A DNA stretch of 11,941 nt. It comes from Chthoniobacterales bacterium. GTDB lineage: Bacteria > Verrucomicrobiota > Verrucomicrobiia > Chthoniobacterales > UBA10450. The stretch is from positions 1-11,941 of the forward strand of contig JAICXG010000072.1 of NCBI GenBank assembly GCA_025980625.1, given 5' to 3'. This document shows positions 6,879 through 11,941 of this stretch, in pieces. Position numbers and translations under genes: made by a program. A model generated the notes under the pieces. That model did not search any database, had not been told where the DNA came from, and was given only the letters and a program-made list of their open reading frames with translations. The stretch's first letter is position 1, and every line of letters begins with the position of its first letter.

Positions 6879-9431
6879 TTGCTTCCGCAATACTTCCGCA
6901 TCTTTCGCTGGCACGTGCTGCGCGATCTCGCGCAACATCGGCTGCTGAGCAGCCTGAATATCTGCACGGTCGCGCTCGGGGTTGCGCTTTATCTCGCAAT
7001 CCAGATCGCGAACCACAGCGCCAACCGCGCCTTCGCAGCGACGGTTGATCTGGTCGCGGGGAAAGCGCAGCTCGAAGTCGATTCGCCCGCCGGGACTCTA
7101 CCCGATTCGCTTCTGCCCCAAATCACCGCGCAGCCCGGAGTCGCGGCGGCGACTCCGATCGTCACCGGATTCGTTAGTCTGCCGAAATATCCGGGCGAAT
7201 ATCTCGACCTGCTCGGGATTGACATTTTTACCAACGAACCGTTTCGCACCTTTCAGCTGACTGATTTTGACGCGGCCGAAACTTTCGATCTTCAGAAATG
7301 GCTCCGCGCCCCCCGCACGATCGCGTTAAGCGAAGATTTCGCGCGTGACCATCATCTCCGCGCCGGCGATCAACTCGCGATCCAGCTCAATGGCAGAACG
7401 CAAAAGCTGACGATCGGTTTCGTCATGCGGACGCACGGCGAGATCGCTAACGCCGATCCGCATATCGCCGCGATGGACATCGGCTGGGCCCAGGAGCTTC
7501 TCGGCCGGAGCGGAACACTCGATTCCGTTTCTCTCCGCCTAACGAAAGGAGCCAACTCGAAGATGGTCGCGGCGGAATTGCGCAAGATCATTCCTCCGGA
7601 TGCCACGATCGCTCCGCCGGCGCGGCGGAGCGAAGAAGTCGACAAGATGCTTGCCGGGTTTCAGCTCAACCTCACGGCCATGAGCCTGGTCTCGTTGCTC
7701 GTCGGCATGTTTCTCATCTACAACACGACGGAAGCGTCGGTCGTTAGGCGCCGGATCGAAATCGGCATTCTTCGTTCGTTAGGCGCAACCCGCCGGGAAA
7801 TTCGCGCCCTCTTTCTCGGCCAGGCCGCCACGCTCGGCCTCATTGGCGTCGGCCTCGGGATGATCGGCGGATACTTTCTCGCGCAAGCGCTGGTTGGAAC
7901 CGTCACCGACACGATCTCGTCGCTCTACATTCTGCTTAGCGTTCGCCAGATTGCGGTCGCGCCCTGGATTTGGATCAGCGCCTTCGGCCTCGGCGCGGCT
8001 TCGGTCCTGCTCGCGGCCTGGTTGCCGGCGGAACAGGCCGCCACGAGCGATCCCGTGCAGGCGCTTCATCACGGTGAGCGGCTCGAACGTTCGGTCCATC
8101 TTTCGCGCGGCTGGTTTCTCGGCGGCCTCACCGCGCTGCTCGTCTCGGTTTTTCTCTCTCTTCTCGCGCTTAATCACGCTCCGCCATGGATCAGCTTCGG
8201 CGCCGCGTTCTTTGTTCTTGCAGGATTTTCGCTCCTCACCCCGGAAACAATTTCTCGCTTCAGCCGCGGCCTTCGCTGGCGCACGGCCGAGCGTCGCCTG
8301 GCCGCGCAAAATCTGGCGCGCGCACTCCTGCGCAATTCAATCACAATCGCCGCGCTGGCGGCGGCGGTTGCAATGAGCGTCGGCGTCGCGGTGATGATTT
8401 TTTCCTTCCGCCAAACCGTCACCGACTGGATCAATCAAACGCTCGTCGCCGACCTGTTCATCGGTCCGGCGGCGAACGAAGTTGCGGGTCCGACCTCCTT
8501 CATGCCGCCCGAAGCCATTCGATTCCTGGAGAACAATCCAGCGGTCGAGGCAGTCGACACGTTTCGGCATTTCGAGGTGCCGTTTCGCAGCACGACGATT
8601 GAGCTCGCGGTCGTGCGCGGGAGCAATCGCCGCAATCTTCATTTTCTCCACGGCCGCAGCGATCAAATCATGCCGCGCTTCTACCGCGAGCCGTGCGTCC
8701 TGATCTCGGAAACTTTTTCTCGGCGGCACGATCTCAAACAAGGTGACAAGCTGGCCTTGCCGACGCCGAGAGGCACCGTCGATTTTCCAATCGCCGCCGT
8801 TTATTACGACTACACAAGCGATCAGGGAACGGTCTTGCTGAGTGAAAAAAATTTCCTCCACTGGTGGCACGATGACCGGATCAACAGCGTCGGCGTCTTC
8901 CTAAAAAAGGGCGCCTCGGTGAAAGCTGTGACGGAAGAATTTCGCCGCCGATTCAGCAATCGCGGCGAGTTTTCGATTTATTCCAATCGCTCGTTGCGTG
9001 CGCGGATCTTCGAGGTGTTCGATCAAACCTTCGCGGTCACCTATGTCCTGCGCACGATCGCCGTCATCGTCGCGGTGGCGGGAATCTTTCTCGGCCTAAC
9101 GACCCTCGTCGCGGAGCGCACGCGCGAACTGGGAGTGCTGCGATCTATCGGCGCGTCGGCGGGGCAAATCCGGCGGCTGCTTCTGTGGGAGAGCGGCATG
9201 ATCGGTTTGCTCGCAAGCCTTCTCGGTATGGCCTCGGGATTGTGCCTCGCGGTTGTCCTGACGGGAGTGATCAATCGCGCCTATTTCGGCTGGACGATCC
9301 AGCTCGCCTTCCCCTGGCTTTCGCTTGCCTGGACACCGCTCTGGATTATCGCCGCAGCGATCTTCGCAGGCTGGATCCCGGCCTGGCGAGCCGGCCGCCT
9401 CAATATTGCGGAGGCAGTGCGCAGCGAATGA
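6879..9431 (+). CDS. ABC transporter permease with two FtsX domains (AttF/AttG-like fusion)
   Basis: Inner-membrane permease of 850 residues with about ten predicted transmembrane helices. After helix 1 (about 24-44) comes a periplasmic domain (about 45-262). The first FtsX module has helices near 264-282, 315-340 and 360-385 and the signature RRIEIGILRSLGATRREI (291-308). Two central helices (412-453) and one at 486-510 precede a second periplasmic domain (about 512-715). The second FtsX module has helices near 722-742, 770-795 and 818-836 and the signature ERTRELGVLRSIGASAGQI (746-764). So two permease halves are fused in one chain. The start is taken as TTG at 6879, because an in-frame TGA lies at 6867 and the protein needs its N-terminal helix; a GTG a few codons on is possible. 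Its TGA overlaps the next ATG (ATGA). The required ATPase is not encoded in the window. Export of a lipid-like substrate or lipoprotein is inferred from the family. Confidence 0.9.
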   Translation: MLPQYFRIFRWHVLRDLAQHRLLSSLNICTVALGVALYLAIQIANHSANRAFAATVDLVAGKAQLEVDSPAGTLPDSLLPQITAQPGVAAATPIVTGFVSLPKYPGEYLDLLGIDIFTNEPFRTFQLTDFDAAETFDLQKWLRAPRTIALSEDFARDHHLRAGDQLAIQLNGRTQKLTIGFVMRTHGEIANADPHIAAMDIGWAQELLGRSGTLDSVSLRLTKGANSKMVAAELRKIIPPDATIAPPARRSEEVDKMLAGFQLNLTAMSLVSLLVGMFLIYNTTEASVVRRRIEIGILRSLGATRREIRALFLGQAATLGLIGVGLGMIGGYFLAQALVGTVTDTISSLYILLSVRQIAVAPWIWISAFGLGAASVLLAAWLPAEQAATSDPVQALHHGERLERSVHLSRGWFLGGLTALLVSVFLSLLALNHAPPWISFGAAFFVLAGFSLLTPETISRFSRGLRWRTAERRLAAQNLARALLRNSITIAALAAAVAMSVGVAVMIFSFRQTVTDWINQTLVADLFIGPAANEVAGPTSFMPPEAIRFLENNPAVEAVDTFRHFEVPFRSTTIELAVVRGSNRRNLHFLHGRSDQIMPRFYREPCVLISETFSRRHDLKQGDKLALPTPRGTVDFPIAAVYYDYTSDQGTVLLSEKNFLHWWHDDRINSVGVFLKKGASVKAVTEEFRRRFSNRGEFSIYSNRSLRARIFEVFDQTFAVTYVLRTIAVIVAVAGIFLGLTTLVAERTRELGVLRSIGASAGQIRRLLLWESGMIGLLASLLGMASGLCLAVVLTGVINRAYFGWTIQLAFPWLSLAWTPLWIIAAAIFAGWIPAWRAGRLNIAEAVRSE

Positions 9432-10504
9432 AAATCCTGGCCGCCGCGCTCGCGATGCTTTGCATCGCCGCAACCTGGCAAACCGCCGAGCCGGGATGGA
9501 AATACGACTTTCCGCGCGATCATCATGGCCACGAAAATTTCAAAACCGAGTGGTGGTATTTCACCGGGAACCTGACGAACGCCGCCGGCCATCGTTTCGG
9601 TTATGAGCTGACATTTTTCCGGCAGGGAATTCGGCCGCCTAACGAGCGTGGCAGCACCCGTTCGCGTTTCATTGTCGACGATTTGAAGTTCGCCCATTTC
9701 ACCATCAGCGACGCGCACCGCAGAAAGTTTCTCTTTTTCCAAAAAGTGAGCCGCGGGAGTTTCGGCGAAGCGGGATTTGACCGCGGCGATGAAATCGCCT
9801 GGATCGATTCGTGGAACCTGCGAATGAGCGGCGACGGTTCCTTTCATCTCGCAGCCGATGCCGAAGGGGCGAAACTGAATCTCCAGCTCGTTCCAGTGAA
9901 GGCGCCGGTGATTCACGGAAAGAATGGCGTCAGCCAAAAGGCCGCCAGTGCTGGCCATGCTTCGCATTACTACTCGATTTCGCGACTGCGCACCGAAGGC
10001 GAATTGGTCGTGAGCGGCGGCCGCTTCGATGTGCATGGCGAGAGCTGGTTCGATCACGAGTGGGCTACGAATCAACTCGCGCCCGGACAGGCGGGCTGGA
10101 ACTGGGTTTCGGCGCAGTTCGACGACGGCAGCGAATTAATGCTCTATGAAATGCGCCTAACGAATGGCGGAATCGATCCCGCCTCCAGCGGCACCTTTAT
10201 TGCTGCCGACGACCGTTCCGTTCCCCTAACGAGCGCTGATTTTCAAATGACGCCGCTCGAGTTTTGGAAAAGCCCGGCGACGCAGGCGAATTATCCGATC
10301 GGCTGGCGAATCGAGGTGCCAAAAGTGCAGCTCGCTTTCACGATCCACCCGGTCCTGAAAAACCAGGAGCTGGTCTTCACGCCATTGATTTATTGGGAAG
10401 GCGCGTTCGATCTCGTTGGGACGCGCGCCGGAAAGGCGATTGGCGGCCGGGGTTATCTCGAGCTCACCGGTTACGCCGCTCCGCTCGTGGAGTTGAATCG
10501 TTAG
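9428..10504 (+). CDS. Secreted AttH/CrtC-like lipocalin-domain protein
   Basis: Exported protein of 358 residues related to AttH of the attEFGH cluster and to carotenoid 1,2-hydratase (CrtC family). The ATG at 9428 overlaps the permease stop by four bases and gives a signal peptide, MKILAAALAMLCIAATWQTA. Family signatures are clear: NFKTEWWYFTGNL (37-49), GHASHYYSISRL (176-187), GESWFDHEWA (204-213), GWNWVSAQFDDGSELMLYEM (223-242), and YWEGAFDLVG then GGRGYLELTGY (322-349). The cysteine at 12 is not in a lipobox. CrtC members hydrate carotenoid double bonds, but most AttH-type proteins next to permeases have no proven reaction. No carotenoid genes are nearby, so a role with lipid or lipoprotein export is preferred. 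Its TAG stop (10502-10504) is inside a copy of TCGTTAGGC. A longer in-frame reading from 9185 would lie inside the permease gene and was rejected. Confidence 0.92.
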   Translation: MKILAAALAMLCIAATWQTAEPGWKYDFPRDHHGHENFKTEWWYFTGNLTNAAGHRFGYELTFFRQGIRPPNERGSTRSRFIVDDLKFAHFTISDAHRRKFLFFQKVSRGSFGEAGFDRGDEIAWIDSWNLRMSGDGSFHLAADAEGAKLNLQLVPVKAPVIHGKNGVSQKAASAGHASHYYSISRLRTEGELVVSGGRFDVHGESWFDHEWATNQLAPGQAGWNWVSAQFDDGSELMLYEMRLTNGGIDPASSGTFIAADDRSVPLTSADFQMTPLEFWKSPATQANYPIGWRIEVPKVQLAFTIHPVLKNQELVFTPLIYWEGAFDLVGTRAGKAIGGRGYLELTGYAAPLVELNR

Positions 10505-10554
10505 GCAGCAGGAACCGCGATCAACGTGTTATCAGCCGAGCCGCTCCGCTGTGC

Positions 10555-10728
10555 CTAGGCCTTGGTATGGCGCGCGAAATGAATTTCCACGCCCTTCGGC
10601 AGCAGTCGTTTCCGCCCCCGCTGGCGGCGTCGGGCGAGCGTAGCGCGGCCACCCTTCGTGCTCATGCGCGCGCGGAAACCGTGCTGCTGCTTGCGCGTCC
10701 GTTTCGATGGCTGATAGGTGCGTTTCAT
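10555..10728 (-). CDS. rpmH: 50S ribosomal protein L34
   Basis: Small basic protein of the large ribosomal subunit. The ATG at 10728 gives MKRTYQPSKRTRKQQHGF and the canonical HGFRARMSTKGGRATLARRR core. It has 57 residues against 44-50 for most bacterial L34. The extra part is a C-terminal tail after KRLLPKG, ending IHFARHTKA. The longer in-frame reading to 10809 adds residues with no L34 counterpart, and its coding would cross the promoter. The usual downstream partner rnpA is absent: the sequence after the TAG runs straight into the convergent AttH-like gene. A good minus-strand promoter lies upstream. Confidence 0.97.
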   Translation of the reverse strand: MKRTYQPSKRTRKQQHGFRARMSTKGGRATLARRRQRGRKRLLPKGVEIHFARHTKA

Positions 10729-10762
10729 ATGAAAACCGGGCTGCCGGCGAATGGGAGCCGCT

Positions 10763-10790
10763 ACTCTAGGAGCGAGCCGCGCTTTGTCAA
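10763..10790 (-). promoter_or_regulatory. Sigma-70-type promoter of rpmH
   Basis: On the minus strand TTGACA (10790-10785) is a perfect -35 box, followed after 16 bases by TAGAGT (10768-10763), a 4-of-6 match to TATAAT. Transcription would start near 10756, about 28 bases before the ATG at 10728. A strong promoter fits a ribosomal protein gene. Confidence 0.65.
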
Positions 10791-10844
10791 CGCCGCCCGA
10801 CAACTGCATTGCCTCGCGGCGGTGAATATGGAATAACCAATTTG

Positions 10845-11327
10845 ATGGATAATGTCGTGGTCCAGCCGGCCGTTCTGGAAGACCTGGACGAACTCTCCAG
10901 TCTGCTCGGCGAATTGTTCAGCGAAGAAAGCGACTTCCGGCCGGATCGTGACAAGCAATTGCGCGGACTGCGGCTCATCTTCGAGCAGCCGAATCGCGGC
11001 CGCGTCTTTGTTCTCCGGCGCGACCATTCGATCGTCGGGATGATCAACCTGCTCTTCACGATTAGTACGGCGGAAGGCGGGTTCGTCATTCTCCTCGAGG
11101 ACCTGGTGGTTCATAAGGAATACCGCGGCGAGGGCTACGGCTCGATGTTGCTCGATTACGCAATCGAGTTTGCGCGGCAGAAAAATTTCCGCCGCATCAC
11201 CTTGCTGACCGACCGGCCGGAACTGCGCTCGCAAAATTTCTTCCGCAAGCATGGCTTTTACGAGTCGCCGATGCTGCCCATGCGCCTGCTCCTCGCGCCG
11301 CAAGAGCAAACCCGCGATCCGCTCTAA
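10845..11327 (+). CDS. GNAT family N-acetyltransferase
   Basis: Cytoplasmic acetyl-CoA-dependent acyltransferase of 160 residues, GNAT fold. The ATG at 10845 gives MDNVVVQPAVLEDLDELSSL, the usual first strand and helix. An in-frame TTG at 10809 would add 12 residues without family support. Motif A is ILLEDLVVHKEYRGEGYG (82-99), with the R/Q-x-x-G-x-G/A acetyl-CoA loop as YRGEGYG, followed by the helix SMLLDYAIEFARQ. Motif B is RITLLTDRPELRSQNFFRKHGFYES (117-141), ending in the common FYxKxGF-like FFRKHGF. The substrate cannot be told; small-molecule or protein N-acetylation are both possible. The gene is divergent from rpmH, with 116 bases between their start codons, so its promoter must overlap the rpmH promoter region. 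No strong ribosome binding site is seen. Confidence 0.9.
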   Translation: MDNVVVQPAVLEDLDELSSLLGELFSEESDFRPDRDKQLRGLRLIFEQPNRGRVFVLRRDHSIVGMINLLFTISTAEGGFVILLEDLVVHKEYRGEGYGSMLLDYAIEFARQKNFRRITLLTDRPELRSQNFFRKHGFYESPMLPMRLLLAPQEQTRDPL

Positions 11328-11372
11328 CGCGGAGAAATATTGCCCGCGCCCGATTCGTCAGGCAACACTTCG

Positions 11373-11403
11373 CCGGCGCCTGGGATCGGCTGGTGCGCGC
11401 CGG
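11373..11403. other. Short GC-rich inverted repeat between GNAT and protease genes
   Basis: CCGGCGC (11373-11379) and GCGCCGG (11397-11403) are 7-base inverted arms around a 17-base loop, in the 99-base gap after the GNAT stop. There is no T-tract and the loop is long, so it may be chance in GC-rich sequence or a weak attenuation point before the protease gene. Confidence 0.3.
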
Positions 11404-11426
11404 GGCCACCCGCGCTATCTTCCTCG

Positions 11427-11941
11427 ATGCCGACAAAGGGTGGTTCGATTCGCCTCTTTCGCGTCGCCGGGATCGATGTCTTCCTGCACTGGTCTTGGTT
11501 CGTCGTCGCGATCTACGAAGTGCAGGTCTGGCGCTCGATGTTCACGAGCCCGTTCTGGGCGGTGCTGCTTTACCTCGGTCTCTTCGTCCTTGTCACAATG
11601 CATGAATTCGGCCACGCCCTCGCCTGTCGTCAGGTCGGCGGCCAGGCCGACCAGATCGTTCTCTGGCCGCTCGGCGGCATTGCATTCGTTAGGCCACCGC
11701 AGCGCGCCGGCGCCATGCTCTGGAGCATTGCCGCGGGACCGCTCGTGAATCTACTGCTGGCGCCGATTCTCACTTTCATTCTCCACAGCGCTGCACGCGC
11801 CGGCTGGCACGAAACCCATCTCGACGCCTACCTCGTTCTCCTCTGGCTCTGGCGGATCAATCTCGCCCTGCTCTTTTTCAATCTTCTCCCGATCTACCCG
11901 CTCGATGGAGGACAAATCCTGCGCGCGCTCCTTTGGTTTCC
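11427..11941 (+). CDS. M50 family site-2-type intramembrane metalloprotease (cut by right edge)
   Basis: Polytopic zinc protease of the M50B/SpoIVFB-like group, which cleaves membrane-embedded substrates such as anti-sigma factors. The first 171 residues are present and the frame is open at the right edge. It starts MPTKGGSIRLFRVAGIDVFLHWSWF, the typical N-terminus of this subgroup. The zinc motif HEFGH is at 59-63, in a helix (about 43-67). The GPLVNLLLAP helix (104-113) precedes the second conserved site, NLLPIYPLDGG (152-162), whose aspartate D160 is the third zinc ligand. All three metal ligands are therefore present. Relatives have one or two further helices and often a pair of CBS domains, which would lie beyond the edge. 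The ATG at 11427 has no clear ribosome binding site. A dispersed word copy at 11687-11695 encodes V-R. Confidence 0.93.
   Translation, partial: MPTKGGSIRLFRVAGIDVFLHWSWFVVAIYEVQVWRSMFTSPFWAVLLYLGLFVLVTMHEFGHALACRQVGGQADQIVLWPLGGIAFVRPPQRAGAMLWSIAAGPLVNLLLAPILTFILHSAARAGWHETHLDAYLVLLWLWRINLALLFFNLLPIYPLDGGQILRALLWF

Larger units (their letters stand above)
2031..7179. repeat. Sister word TCGTTAGTC / GACTAACGA, 4 copies
   Basis: TCGTTAGTC occurs at 2031-2039 and 7171-7179, and its complement GACTAACGA at 3106-3114 and 4624-4632. It differs from TCGTTAGGC only at base eight. All four lie in coding sequence. In the Asp-box gene they encode V-S-P-Q twice and T-N-E once; in the permease they encode V-S-L. 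Chance predicts about 0.1 copies, so the wider consensus is likely TCGTTAG(G/T)C. Confidence 0.75.
209..11695. repeat. Dispersed 9-base word TCGTTAGGC / GCCTAACGA, 14 exact copies
   Basis: Forward copies (TCGTTAGGC) start at 209, 484, 3555, 4377, 7741, 7776, 10498 and 11687. Reverse copies (GCCTAACGA) start at 1178, 5967, 7537, 9094, 9637 and 10155. Two more reverse sites keep the 8-base core CCTAACGA (1745-1752 and 10225-10232). That is 16 core copies, 8 in each orientation, against about 0.4 expected from both strands at even base composition. Only 1745 and 5967 are wholly intergenic; 1178 and 10498 cover stop codons and the rest are inside genes. Bases outside the nine show no shared pattern, so this is a short word and not a longer repeat. 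Confidence 0.9.

Noticed and set aside
9281..10075. A 264-residue minus-strand frame opposite the AttH-like gene
   Set aside because: The plus strand carries a clear CrtC/AttH protein with all signatures. The minus frame matches nothing and spans two real genes.
209..11695. The TTAGGC part of the word read as telomere-like repeat or eukaryotic contamination
   Set aside because: The copies are single, scattered and embedded in bacterial genes; nothing is tandem.
1..11941. CRISPR arrays, tRNA or rRNA genes, transposases or phage genes
   Set aside because: I looked for regularly spaced repeats, tRNA cloverleaf ends and rRNA core sequences and saw none. No open frame resembles a transposase, integrase or capsid gene.

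Overview
The window is a piece of GC-rich bacterial chromosome. The gene types suggest a soil bacterium of the Verrucomicrobiota (Chthoniobacterales-like), with Acidobacteriota as the second choice. The reasons are an ADOP/MacB-type duplicated permease, a very large secreted Asp-box (BNR) protein, a CrtC/AttH-like protein next to its permease, and mostly weak Shine-Dalgarno signals. The taxonomy is inferred from gene style; no marker gene settles it. I see no rRNA, tRNA, CRISPR array, transposase or phage gene.

Layout. Positions 1-893 (minus) hold the N-terminal part of an ADOP-type ABC permease cut by the left edge. Positions 894-1179 are non-coding and carry a nested inverted repeat (983-1120). 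An OsmC peroxidase follows at 1180-1611 (minus). Next comes a two-gene minus-strand unit: a LolA-like exported protein (5091-5849) and, 10 bases downstream, a 1077-residue secreted Asp-box propeller protein (1847-5080). After a 348-base gap lies a small secreted protein of unknown function (6198-6671, minus). It is divergent from a plus-strand pair: an 850-residue double-FtsX permease (6879-9431) overlapping by 4 bases an AttH/CrtC-like secreted protein (9428-10504). Ribosomal protein L34 (10555-10728, minus) stands alone with its own promoter. A GNAT acetyltransferase (10845-11327) and an M50 membrane protease cut by the right edge (11427-11941) finish the window on the plus strand.

How the genes relate. 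Most products act in the envelope or outside the cell: two FtsX-type permeases, four exported proteins and an intramembrane protease. The permease and AttH-like gene are translationally coupled and resemble the AttEFGH-type export module, but no ATPase gene lies beside them. The Asp-box protein and the LolA-like protein form one likely operon.

The most unusual signal is not a gene. The 9-base word TCGTTAGGC (or its complement GCCTAACGA) occurs 14 times, the 8-base core TCGTTAGG 16 times, and a sister form TCGTTAGTC 4 more times. Chance predicts well under one copy of each. The copies fall in unrelated genes, in different reading frames and on both strands equally. Two of them supply the TAG stop codon of a gene. 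This looks like a genome-wide iterated word of the kind seen in DNA uptake sequences or HIP1, and I do not know a description of it.
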